DNA from: Thermus thermophilus HB8
GTDB lineage: Bacteria; Deinococcota; Deinococci; Deinococcales; Thermaceae
DNA length: 64,000 bases
Assembly: GCF_000091545.1 (NCBI RefSeq)
Contig: NC_006461.1
Coordinates: 619,564-683,563 of the forward strand
Direction of reading: 5' to 3'
This document shows, in pieces, positions 29,243 to 37,154 of the stretch. The translations under genes and the position numbers were made by a program. Position 1 is the stretch's first letter. The number at the start of each line of letters is the position of its first letter. The notes under the pieces were generated by a model. It was given only the letters and a program-made list of their open reading frames with translations. It was not told where the DNA came from and did not search any database.

Positions 29243-30052
29243 CTACCCCTTCACCGAGCCCGCGAGGAGGCCCCGGAGGAAGTAGCGGCCGAGGAGGATG
29301 TAGACGAGGAGGGTGGGAAGGGCCGCCAGGATGGCCCCGGCCATGGGCAGGTTCCACTTCACCGCCTCCCCTCCGGCGAGCTGGGCCAGGGCCACGGTGA
29401 TGGGCTGGCTCTCGGGCCGGGTGAGGGTGACGGCGAAGAGGAACTCGTTCCAGATCTGGGTGAACTGCCAGATGGCCACCACCACGAAGGCGGGGACGGA
29501 GAGGGGCAGGATCACGTGGCGGAAGATGCCGAAGAACCCCGCCCCGTCAATGCGGGCCGCCTCCACAAGCTCGTCGGGGATCTCGCTGTAGTAGTTGCGG
29601 AAGATGAGGGTGACGATGGGGATGCCGTAGATGACGTGGACCAGGACGAGCCCGAAGAGGCTGCCGTAGAGGCCGATGGACTTCATGAACTGGAAGAGGG
29701 GGATGAGGATGCTCTGGTAGGGGATGAACATCCCGAAGAGGATCAGGGCGAAGAGGAGGCCCGACCCCCGGAAGGGCCACTTGGCCAGGACGTACCCGTT
29801 CAGGGACCCCACCAGGGCGGAGAGGAGGGTGGCGGAGACGGCGAGGACCACGGAGTTCTGGAACTTGGGCCGGAAGGCCTCCCAGGCGGTGCGGAAGCTC
29901 TCCCAGTAGGGGGGGTGGGGCCACTGCCAGACCGTCTCCAGGGTGATCCGGGCGGGCTCCTTTAGGGCGGTGAGGACCACCAGGTACACGGGGAGGAGGA
30001 AGAAGCCCGCCATGAGGAGGAGGAAGCCGTAGAGGAGGGCCCGGCCCATCAC
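29243..30052 (-). CDS. Sugar ABC transporter permease (MalG-type), glucose locus
   Basis: A 269-residue membrane protein with six segments and the ABC-permease EAA loop (EAARIDGAGFFGIFRHVILPL), which contacts the ATPase. It begins at GTG 30052 or ATG 30049, overlapping the upstream permease stop. Together with the partner permease and the binding protein it forms the glucose/galactose importer. No ATPase gene lies beside it; Thermus sugar importers commonly share one ATPase encoded elsewhere, which I infer applies here. Confidence 0.92.
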   Translation of the reverse strand: MMGRALLYGFLLLMAGFFLLPVYLVVLTALKEPARITLETVWQWPHPPYWESFRTAWEAFRPKFQNSVVLAVSATLLSALVGSLNGYVLAKWPFRGSGLLFALILFGMFIPYQSILIPLFQFMKSIGLYGSLFGLVLVHVIYGIPIVTLIFRNYYSEIPDELVEAARIDGAGFFGIFRHVILPLSVPAFVVVAIWQFTQIWNEFLFAVTLTRPESQPITVALAQLAGGEAVKWNLPMAGAILAALPTLLVYILLGRYFLRGLLAGSVKG

Positions 30053-31157
30053 CGCCGCACCTCCTTCCTGAGCTGGGTGGCCAGGTAGGGGACGACCACC
30101 ACGGCCACGAGGAGGAGCAGGAGGATGCCGATGGCGGCCCCCTTGGCGAACTGGTTGCCCCGGAAGGCGAGGAGGTACATGTAGATGGCGGGCACGTCCG
30201 TGGGGGCGTAGTCCAGCCCGGCCATGGCGAAGACGAGGTCAAAGATCTTCAGGGCGATGTGCCCCAGGACGATCATGGCCGAAAGGGTGATGGGGGCGAG
30301 CATGGGAAAGATGACCCGGCGGAAGAGCTGCCACTCGCTCGCCCCGTCCACCCGGGCGGCCTCGAGGACCTCCACGGGGATCCCCCTCAGCCCCGCCAGG
30401 TAGAGGGCCATGGTGTAGCCGGACATCTGCCAAACCGCCGCCAGGATCACCCCCACCAGGGCCAGGCTGAACCCGTGGACCTCGGGGTAGGGGAGGAGCC
30501 TCAGCCCCCGTCCGAAGGCGAAGGCCCAAAGGAGGAGCACCCCGGCGGAGGCCAGGCCCCAGAGGGCCCGCCGCCTCTCCCCCTCGCGATAGGCGGCGTA
30601 GGCCACGTAGAGGAGGACGAGCCCCACCACGAGGGCGGTGTAGAAGGGCAAGCGGTTCCAGTCAAAGACCAGGACCTGTTCCCGGGTGGCGAGCCAGGGG
30701 AAGGAGAGGGGGGGCAGGCCGAAGAGGGTGGGGAGGACGTTCACCCCGCCTTGGGGCTGCAAAAGCCAGCGCCAGATGGTCCCGGTGACCACGAAGGAGA
30801 GGGCCATGGGGAAGAGGAAGACCGTGCGGAAGAAGCTTCCCCCCTGGGGGCCTTGTCCACCGCGAGGGCGAGGAGGAGGCCCAGGCCCAGGCTTCCGGCC
30901 ATGAAGAAGAGGGTGAAGAAGATGAGGTTCACGACGCTTTGGCGGAAGCGGACGTCCACAAAACCGGTGAAGAGCTCGCGGTAGTTCTCCAGGCCCACGA
31001 AGCGGAGCTCGGGCCTTAGGGCCAGGGCCTGGGCCGGGTCCTTGCCCCAGTCGGTGAGGGAGACCCAGAGGTTCTGCCCGATGAAGCCGTAGACGAAGAC
31101 CCCCACGGCGAGGACGGAGGGGAGGAGGACGAGGAATGCCAGGATGCGGTCGCGCAT
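30049..31157 (-). pseudogene. Sugar ABC transporter permease (MalF-type) with a frameshift, glucose locus
   Basis: Reads from ATG 31157 (MRDRILAFLVLLPSVLAVG) to about 30845 in one frame and from about 30838 to 30049 in another. If one G is added to the six-G run (minus strand, 30839-30844), the junction reads DKAPRGGSFFRTVFLFP and the whole becomes a normal permease of about 370 residues, with the EAA loop EAARVDGASEWQLFRRVIFPM intact. Either the strain has lost the first permease, a slippage event restores it, or this is a sequencing error. It lies between the binding protein and MalG-type genes. Confidence 0.85.
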
Positions 31158-31160
31158 GGG

Positions 31161-31190
31161 AAAAAAAGGGGGTGGGCCGAGGCCCACCCC
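31161..31190 (-). terminator. Hairpin plus T7 between the binding protein and first permease genes
   Basis: On the minus strand GGGGTGGGC and GCCCACCCC pair around CGAG (9 bp), followed by CC and seven Ts ending 3 nt before the permease ATG. It looks like an intrinsic terminator acting as attenuator inside the operon, leaving more message for the binding protein than for the membrane parts. Confidence 0.75.
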
Positions 31191-31200
31191 ACGCGGCCTC

Positions 31201-32445
31201 TTACTGGCCCAGCCGGCCCAGGCCCACCTGGTCGGCGATGGCCTGGGCGGCGTTGGCCGCGGCCTGCGGATTCCTGGTCTGGAGGAAGATCTCCATGACC
31301 GTGCCGAACTGGCTCATGAAGCTCTCGGGCGCCACCGCCCCGTGGACCAGGGAGCCCACGATCCGGTTGGACCTCCAGTCCTTCATGGCGGACTGGCCGT
31401 AGGCGTTGTACTTGCTGGGGTCGGAGTCCAGCCGGGCGGCGATGGAGCCCTTGAGGGGGTTGAAGGTGTCCTGACCCTCCTTGGAGCCCACGAGCCTAAG
31501 CCAGTTGATGGCGTTCTGCCGGTTCTTGGCCCCCTTGGGCAGGCCGAAGGAGTCGGAGAGCATCATGAAGACCCCCTGGGTGCCGGGGGAGGGGGCCCAG
31601 GCGAAGTCGGTCCCGGGCTTGAGCTTGAGGGTGGTGGTCATGTAGCCCGCGGCCCAGTCGCCCATGACGTTGAAAGCGGCCTTGCCCTGGACCACCCGGT
31701 CCACCGCCTGCTGCCAGGAAAGCCCGGCGGCGTCCTTGTTGGCGCAGTCCAGCACCCGGCCGAAGACCTCCCAGGCCCGCACGGCCTTGGGGTCGGTGAA
31801 CTTGAGCTTGCCGTTCCAGAGGTTGTTCCAGTCGTCGGGGCCGAGGACGGCGAGGGCGACGCTCTCCCAGAGGTGCTGCTGCGTCCAGTTCTCCCCCAGG
31901 GCGAGGGGCGCCTCGAGGCCCTTTTGCTTCAGGGTCTGGCAGGTGGCCAGGAACTCGTCCCAGGTCCGGGGCGGGTTGACCCCCCACTCCTTGAGCTTGG
32001 CGGGGAGGTACCACATCACGTTGGAGCGGTGGATGTTCACGGGCACGCTCCAGATCCCGCCCTTGTAGGAGATGAGGTCAATGAGCCCCTTGGGGAAGGC
32101 CTGGAGCCACCCTTCCTGGCGGAAGAGGGCGGAGAGGTCCTCCATCCGGTTCGCCACCACCCAGGTGCCGATGAGCTCCATGCCGGCGTGCACCTGGAAG
32201 GTGTCCGGGGGGTCCCCGCCCAGCATCCGGGTCTTGAGGACGGCGCGGGCGTTCACCCCGGCGCCGCCCGTCACCGTGGCGTTGATGACCTCCACCCCGG
32301 GGTACTTCTGCTTGTAGAGCCGGATCAGGGCCTCGAGGGCCGGCCCCTCGTCTCCCGCCCACCAGGAGAAGATCTCCAGCTTGCCTCCTTGGGCCAGGGC
32401 GCTAAGCCCCAAGACCATACCGATCGCCAAAAGCCACTTCCGCAT
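31201..32445 (-). CDS. Glucose/galactose-binding protein of an ABC importer
   Basis: A 414-residue periplasmic solute-binding protein. Signal peptide MRKWLLAIGMVLGLSALAQG is followed by the mature KLEIFSWWAGDEGPALEAL. The sequence agrees, as I recall it, with the crystallised T. thermophilus glucose/galactose-binding protein, including trp-rich contacts (FSWWAGDE, LGENWTQQHLW, FNVMGDWAAGY) and an unusual cysteine pair (TCQTL, LDCANK). GGAGGTGAAGGGT precedes ATG 32445. It overlaps the end of the ROK gene by 44 bp. Confidence 0.94.
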   Translation of the reverse strand: MRKWLLAIGMVLGLSALAQGGKLEIFSWWAGDEGPALEALIRLYKQKYPGVEVINATVTGGAGVNARAVLKTRMLGGDPPDTFQVHAGMELIGTWVVANRMEDLSALFRQEGWLQAFPKGLIDLISYKGGIWSVPVNIHRSNVMWYLPAKLKEWGVNPPRTWDEFLATCQTLKQKGLEAPLALGENWTQQHLWESVALAVLGPDDWNNLWNGKLKFTDPKAVRAWEVFGRVLDCANKDAAGLSWQQAVDRVVQGKAAFNVMGDWAAGYMTTTLKLKPGTDFAWAPSPGTQGVFMMLSDSFGLPKGAKNRQNAINWLRLVGSKEGQDTFNPLKGSIAARLDSDPSKYNAYGQSAMKDWRSNRIVGSLVHGAVAPESFMSQFGTVMEIFLQTRNPQAAANAAQAIADQVGLGRLGQ

Positions 32446-33475
32446 ACCCTTCACCTCCATTGCGACGTGGGCCTTCCGCCCACAAGCCGCCCAGCTCAAA
32501 AAACCGCGCCAAGAAGAGGCTCGCCCCGCCCACCGCCGGGGCCAGGTGGCCGTAGACCGAGGGGGCCACGGGGAGCCTCCGGTGGGCCTCCAGGAAGGCG
32601 TGGGCCTCCAGGGAGGCTCGGAGGGGCGCTTCCAGGAAGGGGAAGAGCTCGGCCACCCGCCCGCCCACCACCACCCGGGCGGGGTCGTAGGCCACGGCCA
32701 GGTTGGCGAGGAACCGGCCCAGGGCCTCCCCCAGCTGGCGGAGGGCGAGGAGGGCCGCCTCCTCCCCGGCCCGGGCCCCGGCGAGAAGGCCCTCCAGCGT
32801 GGAGGCGGTGCCCCCCAGGGCCCGGTAGCGCTTCACGAGGGTTTCCAGGCCCAGGGCCACCTCCAGGCACCCTCGGCGGCCGCACCGGCAAGGGGAGACC
32901 CTCTCCCCAAGCCAGTGCCCCACCTCCCCGAAGGCCCCGGTGGCGCCCCTGAGGAGCCTGCCCTCGGCCACCACCCCCACGCCGAGCCCCGTGCTCAGGA
33001 CCACGTAGGCGAGGTTCTGCTCCCCGTGGAGGAAGACCTCGGAAAGGGCGGAGGCCTTGGCGTCGTTCTCCAGGGCCACGGGAAGGGGGAGGGCGGCGAG
33101 GTGGGGGCTGAGGTCCACCTCCCTCCACCCCAGGTTGGGGGCGAGGAGGAGGCGGCGCCCCGCCACCACCCCGGGCAGGGTGATCCCGAGGCCCAGGGCG
33201 TCTTGAAGGTGGGGGCGGACCTCCAGGAGGAGGCGTTGGATGCGGGCGTGGAGGTCCTCCTCGGGGGCGTGGGCCCACTCCTTGCTCCAGGCCACCTGCC
33301 CCTGCCAGTCCAAGGCCACGAGGACCGTGCCCTCCACGCCCACCTCCGCGCCCAGGGCCATCCGGGCCCGGGGCCTGAGCCGGAGGAGGGTGGGCGGCCG
33401 GCCCAATGGGGAGGGCGCGGCGGGCCCCTCCTCCAAAAGCCCCTCCTGGAGCAGCTCCTCCACGAGGCGGCTCAC
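32402..33475 (-). CDS. ROK-family transcriptional repressor (start codon problem)
   Basis: From GTG 33475 the product is 357 residues, with a ROK sugar-kinase-like domain: LGLGITLPGVV, the ATP-type loop STGLGVGVV, GEVGHW and the zinc-binding CRCGRRGCLE. But the same frame stays open upstream to 33625 and encodes the missing winged helix (LNRRAILNQLRRG, SRADLARATGLAKSAVS), with no ATG, GTG or TTG. The real protein must start near 33590 at a non-standard codon, or a base has been lost there. It very likely represses the adjacent glucose transporter genes. Downstream gene start overlaps its end. Confidence 0.8.
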   Translation of the reverse strand: MSRLVEELLQEGLLEEGPAAPSPLGRPPTLLRLRPRARMALGAEVGVEGTVLVALDWQGQVAWSKEWAHAPEEDLHARIQRLLLEVRPHLQDALGLGITLPGVVAGRRLLLAPNLGWREVDLSPHLAALPLPVALENDAKASALSEVFLHGEQNLAYVVLSTGLGVGVVAEGRLLRGATGAFGEVGHWLGERVSPCRCGRRGCLEVALGLETLVKRYRALGGTASTLEGLLAGARAGEEAALLALRQLGEALGRFLANLAVAYDPARVVVGGRVAELFPFLEAPLRASLEAHAFLEAHRRLPVAPSVYGHLAPAVGGASLFLARFFELGGLWAEGPRRNGGEGYAEVAFGDRYGLGA

Positions 33476-33608
33476 GGCGCTCTTGGCGAGGCCTGTGGCC
33501 CGGGCCAGGTCGGCGCGGGAGAGGGGGCCCCGCCTGAGCTGGTTCAGGATGGCCCTGCGGTTGAGCCTGCGGAGGGTTTGGACGTCGCCCTTACGCTCCG
33601 CGCGCTCC

Positions 33609-33633
33609 TTAGTTCGTTCCCAGGTCTAACTAA
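33609..33633. promoter_or_regulatory. 25-bp XylR-type ROK operator
   Basis: Half-sites TTAGTTCGTT (33609-33618) and TTAGTTAGAC (read on the minus strand from 33633) face each other across 5 bp. The layout TTAGTT-N13-AACTAA matches the length and ends of the classical xyl operator bound by the ROK repressor XylR. It overlaps the -10 box of the ROK gene, so autorepression is likely. Confidence 0.65.
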
Positions 33634-33658
33634 AGCACGCGCCCCCCCAAGGCGTCAA
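33629..33658 (-). promoter_or_regulatory. Promoter of the ROK gene
   Basis: On the minus strand TTGACG (33653-33658) and TTTAGT (33629-33634) are spaced by 18 nt, with a start near 33622. The transcript would contain an AAGGAG at 33605-33610. Confidence 0.5.
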
Positions 33659-33663
33659 GGGGG

Positions 33664-33669
33664 TATACT
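33664..33669 (+). promoter_or_regulatory. -10 box TATACT of the thiolase operon
   Basis: TATACT lies 28 nt before ATG 33698, leaving a leader of about 21 nt with a GGGAGGAACGG ribosome site. No good -35 is seen. Confidence 0.5.
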
Positions 33670-33697
33670 GGGAAGCCCGCAGGGAAGGGAGGAACGG

Positions 33698-34852
33698 ATG
33701 GGAGAGCCGGTGATCCTCGAGGCGGTGCGCACGCCCATCGGCAAGCGGAACGGGGCCCTGAGGGCCTACAGGCCCGATGCCCTCTACGCCAAGGTCCTGG
33801 ACGCCCTCTTGGAGCGGACGGGCATAGACCCCGGCCTCATCGGGGACGTGGTCACGGGGTGCGTGACCCAGGTGGGGGAGCAGGGGGCGAACGTGGGGCG
33901 GCTTGGGGTGCTCCTCTCCAGGCTTCCCAAGGAGGTCCCCGCGGTGAGCTTGAACCGCATGTGCGGCTCCAGCCAGCAGGCCGTCCACTTCGCCGCCCAG
34001 GCCATCGCCGCAGGGGATGTGGACTTCGCCATCGCCGGCGGGGTGGAGAGCATGACCCGGGTGCCCATGTTCGCGGACATCGGCGGGGGCTTCCACACCC
34101 TGAACCCCGAGCTTGGGAAGAGGTACGAGCTCGTCCACCAGGGGGAAAGCGCCGAGCGGATCGCTGAGCGCTACGGGTTTTGCCGCGAGGAGCTGGACGA
34201 GTGGGGGTACCTCTCCCACAAAAGGGCCGCCCGGGCCACGGAGGAGGGGCGGTTTTCTGCCCAGATCCTCCCCCTCGAGGGGCTGGACGCCGAGGGGAGG
34301 CCCTTCCTCCTCACCCGGGACGAGGGGGTCCGCCCCGATGTGGACTACGAGAAGATGCTCGCCCTGAAACCCGTCTTCCGGGAAGACGGGGTGGTGACGG
34401 CGGGGAACTCCAGCCAGATCTCCGACGGCGCCGCGGCCCTCCTCCTCGGGGACCGGGAAAAGGCCCTGGCCTTGGGCCTGAGGCCCAGGGCCCGCTTCCT
34501 CGCCCGGGTGGTGGTGGCGGGGGACCCTACCCTGCAGCTTCTTGAGGTCATCCCCGCCGCGAAAAAGGCCCTGGAGCGGGCGGGGCTCTCCTTGCGGGAC
34601 GTGGACGTCATAGAGGTCAACGAGGCCTTCGCCAGCGTGGTCCTCGCCTTCCTGCGGGAGCTTGGGGCGGACCCCGAAAAGGTGAACCCCAACGGCGGGG
34701 CCATCGCCCACGGGCATCCCTTGGGGGCCACGGGGGCCGTGCTCATGACCAAGCTCCTTTATGAGCTAGAGCGCACGGGAAGCGAGTTCGGCCTCCAGGT
34801 GATGTGCATCGGCCACGGCCAGGCCACGGCCACGGTGATCCAGAGGCTATAG
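33698..34852 (+). CDS. Acetyl-CoA acetyltransferase / 3-ketoacyl-CoA thiolase
   Basis: A 384-residue thiolase. The nucleophilic cysteine is in NRMCGSSQQAV (about residue 88), with GGVESMTRVP, NEAFAS, the catalytic His in GGAIAHGHPLGATG and the second cysteine in MCIGHGQATA. It cleaves 3-ketoacyl-CoA in beta-oxidation or condenses acetyl-CoA. GGGAGGAACGG precedes ATG 33698. It is followed after 10 nt by a hydroxyacyl-CoA dehydrogenase and then a CoA transferase, suggesting a fatty-acid or branched-chain acid degradation operon. Confidence 0.94.
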   Translation: MGEPVILEAVRTPIGKRNGALRAYRPDALYAKVLDALLERTGIDPGLIGDVVTGCVTQVGEQGANVGRLGVLLSRLPKEVPAVSLNRMCGSSQQAVHFAAQAIAAGDVDFAIAGGVESMTRVPMFADIGGGFHTLNPELGKRYELVHQGESAERIAERYGFCREELDEWGYLSHKRAARATEEGRFSAQILPLEGLDAEGRPFLLTRDEGVRPDVDYEKMLALKPVFREDGVVTAGNSSQISDGAAALLLGDREKALALGLRPRARFLARVVVAGDPTLQLLEVIPAAKKALERAGLSLRDVDVIEVNEAFASVVLAFLRELGADPEKVNPNGGAIAHGHPLGATGAVLMTKLLYELERTGSEFGLQVMCIGHGQATATVIQRL

Positions 34853-34862
34853 GGAGGGGAGG

Positions 34863-35591
34863 ATGGAGCGGAGCGCCTTGGTGACGGGCGGGGCCTCGGG
34901 CCTCGGGCGGGCGGCGGCCCTCGCCTTGAAGGCGAGGGGCTACCGGGTGGTGGTCCTGGATCTCAGGCGGGGAGGGGAGGACCTGATCTATGTGGAAGGG
35001 GACGTGACCCGGGAGGAGGACGTAAGGCGGGCGGTGGCGAGGGCCCAGGAGGAGGCCCCCCTCTTCGCCGTGGTGAGCGCCGCCGGAGTGGGCCTTGCCG
35101 AGAAGATCCTCGGCAAAGAGGGCCCCCACGGCCTGGAAAGCTTCCGGCGGGTTCTTGAGGTGAACCTCCTCGGCACCTTCAACGTGTTGCGCCTCGCCGC
35201 CTGGGCCATGCGGGAAAACCCGCCCGACGCCGAGGGTCAGCGGGGGGTCATCGTGAACACGGCGAGCGTGGCCGCCTTTGAGGGGCAGATCGGCCAGGCG
35301 GCCTACGCGGCGAGCAAGGGGGGCGTGGTGGCCCTCACCCTTCCTGCGGCCCGGGAGCTCGCCGGATGGGGGATCCGGGTGGTGACGGTGGCCCCGGGCC
35401 TTTTTGACACGCCCCTCCTCCAGGGGCTTCCGGAAAAGGCCAAGGCCTCCCTCGCGGCCCAGGTCCCCTTTCCCCCGAGGCTTGGCCGCCCCGAGGAGTA
35501 CGCCGCCTTGGTCCTCCACATCCTGGAAAACCCCATGCTGAACGGGGAGGTGGTCCGGCTGGATGGCGCCCTCCGCATGGCCCCCCGGTAA
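34863..35591 (+). CDS. 3-hydroxyacyl-CoA dehydrogenase type II (SDR)
   Basis: A 242-residue SDR enzyme whose length matches a known T. thermophilus structure annotated as type II 3-hydroxyacyl-CoA dehydrogenase. Cofactor motif TGGASGLG (9-16), a shortened beta-3/beta-4 region, Ser in NTASVAAFEG, Tyr/Lys in YAASKGG, and the C-terminal family sequence FPPRLGRPEEYAALV. It oxidises 3-hydroxyacyl-CoA to 3-ketoacyl-CoA, the substrate of the thiolase encoded 10 nt upstream. Confidence 0.9.
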   Translation: MERSALVTGGASGLGRAAALALKARGYRVVVLDLRRGGEDLIYVEGDVTREEDVRRAVARAQEEAPLFAVVSAAGVGLAEKILGKEGPHGLESFRRVLEVNLLGTFNVLRLAAWAMRENPPDAEGQRGVIVNTASVAAFEGQIGQAAYAASKGGVVALTLPAARELAGWGIRVVTVAPGLFDTPLLQGLPEKAKASLAAQVPFPPRLGRPEEYAALVLHILENPMLNGEVVRLDGALRMAPR

Positions 35592-36393
35592 GGTCTTGGA
35601 CCTCACCCGGCTTTTGCCCGGGCCCTTGGCGGGAAAGCTCCTCTTGGAGATGGGCTTTCCCGTCCTCAAGGTGGAGCCCCCAGGGGGGGACCCCCTGAAG
35701 GCCCTCGCCCCCGAGGCCTACCGCTTTTTGAACGAGGGGAAGGAGGTCCTCGTCCTGGACCTGAAGGCGGAGGAGGGAAGGGCGCGGCTTCTGGGCCTGG
35801 TGGCGGAGGCGGCCGTCTTCCTGGAGTCCAACCGCCCGGGGGCGATGGAGAGGCTCGGCCTGGGGCCCGAAACGCTTCTGGCCGAGAACCCCCGCCTGGT
35901 CTACGTCCGCCTCCGGGGCTACCGGGACGCTCCCGACCCCGGCCACGACCTCACCTACCTGGCGGAGGCGGGGCTTCTTGGGCGGTTTCCCTGGCGGGCC
36001 TTCCAGTTCGCCGACCTGGCGGGGGCCTACGCCCTGGCCCTCGCCGCCCTCAAGGGCCTCCTCCTGGGGGGCGGGTTTTACGAGGTGGCCCTCGCCGAGG
36101 CGGTGAAGTCCATCGCCTATCCGCCGATTCCCTTCCTGGACGGCTCGGTCCTCTGCTACGGGGTCTACCGGGCGAGGGAGGGGGAGGTGGCCCTCGCCGC
36201 CCTCGAGCCCCACCTCTGGGCCCGCTTCTGCCAAAAGGCGGGGCTTCCCGAGCTTGTGGAGGCCGCCTTCAGCCCTGCTTCCCCGGAAAACCCCCTCTAC
36301 AGGACCCTTTGCGCCTTCTTCGCCCAAAGGCCCGCCCGGGCCTGGGAGGCCTGGGCCAGGGAGGAGGGCCTCCCCCTCAGGGCCGTCCGCTAG
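35563..36393 (+). CDS. Class III CoA transferase (CaiB/BaiF family), compact form
   Basis: A 276-residue member of the family III CoA transferase/alpha-methylacyl-CoA racemase group: KVLDLTRLLPGPLAGKLLLEMG, VLKVEPPGGDP, LDLKAEEGRARL, SNRPGAMERLGLG and GHDLTYLAEAG with the likely catalytic Asp. Most relatives have 350-400 residues, so the C-terminal half is abbreviated. It starts at ATG 35563 within the dehydrogenase gene (29-bp overlap). Substrate unknown; context suggests an acyl-CoA pathway. It shares a CTAG stop with the convergent gene. Confidence 0.82.
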   Translation: MAPSAWPPGKVLDLTRLLPGPLAGKLLLEMGFPVLKVEPPGGDPLKALAPEAYRFLNEGKEVLVLDLKAEEGRARLLGLVAEAAVFLESNRPGAMERLGLGPETLLAENPRLVYVRLRGYRDAPDPGHDLTYLAEAGLLGRFPWRAFQFADLAGAYALALAALKGLLLGGGFYEVALAEAVKSIAYPPIPFLDGSVLCYGVYRAREGEVALAALEPHLWARFCQKAGLPELVEAAFSPASPENPLYRTLCAFFAQRPARAWEAWAREEGLPLRAVR

Positions 36394-37145
36394 CGGGCCG
36401 TCCAGCCCAGGTCTATGGGGAAGACGGCCCCGGTGATGGCGCTGGCCTTCTCCGAGGCCAGGAAGAGGGCGAGCTCGGCCACCTCCTCGGGCGCTATGAG
36501 GCGCTTGATGGCCGCCTGGGCCAGGAAGACCTTCTCCGCCACCTCCTCGGGGGGGATCCCCAGGGTTTTGGCCTGGTCCTGGATCTGGCCCTCCACCAGG
36601 GGGGTGCGGACGTAGGCGGGGGCGATGGCGTTTACGGTGACGCCATGGGGCCCGGCCTCGAGGGCCACCGTCTTCGTGAGGCCGATGAGGCCGTGCTTGG
36701 CCGAGATGTAGGCGCTCTTAAAGGGGCTCGCCACCAGGCCGTGGATGCTGGCGATGTTCAGGATCCGGCCCCAGCCCCTTCGCTTCATCCCGGGGAGGAG
36801 GGCTTGGGTGAGCTGGAAAGGGGCGGTGAGCATCACCTGGAGCATCCGTTGCCAGACCTCCAGGGGGAACTCCTCCACGGGGGCGATGTGCTGGAAGCCG
36901 GCGTTGTTCACCAGGACGTCCACGCCCATGGCCGCTGCCTCCTTGCCCAGGGCCTCCACCTCTTTGGGGTCGGCGAGGTCCGCCTGGAGGAAGACCCCGG
37001 AAAGCTCCTCGGCGAGCCTCGAGGCGTCCCGCACGTCGTGGACCAAGACCCTCGCCCCCTCCCGGGCGAAGGCCCTGGCGATGGCGAGGCCGATGCCGCT
37101 TCCCGCGCCGGTGACGAGGACCGTCCTTCCCGAAAACGCTCCCAT
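36390..37145 (-). CDS. 3-Hydroxybutyrate dehydrogenase-like SDR
   Basis: A 251-residue SDR with TGAGSGIGLAIA (about 12-23), NNAG, catalytic Ser in NIASIHGLVASP and Tyr/Lys in YISAKHG. The SIHGLVASPFKSAYISAKHGLIGLTKTVALE block and the NAIAPAYVRTPLV sequence are typical of D-3-hydroxybutyrate dehydrogenases, which interconvert 3-hydroxybutyrate and acetoacetate with NAD. Neighbouring thiolase and acyl-CoA genes fit ketone-body or polyhydroxybutyrate use. It is separated by 9 nt from livF upstream. Confidence 0.87.
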   Translation of the reverse strand: MGAFSGRTVLVTGAGSGIGLAIARAFAREGARVLVHDVRDASRLAEELSGVFLQADLADPKEVEALGKEAAAMGVDVLVNNAGFQHIAPVEEFPLEVWQRMLQVMLTAPFQLTQALLPGMKRRGWGRILNIASIHGLVASPFKSAYISAKHGLIGLTKTVALEAGPHGVTVNAIAPAYVRTPLVEGQIQDQAKTLGIPPEEVAEKVFLAQAAIKRLIAPEEVAELALFLASEKASAITGAVFPIDLGWTAR

Positions 37146-37154
37146 ATGGGCCTC

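Noticed and set aside
32381..33697. Upstream extension of the thiolase frame through the ROK gene
   Set aside because: Runs antisense to the ROK gene; the thiolase starts at ATG 33698 with a ribosome site and -10 box.
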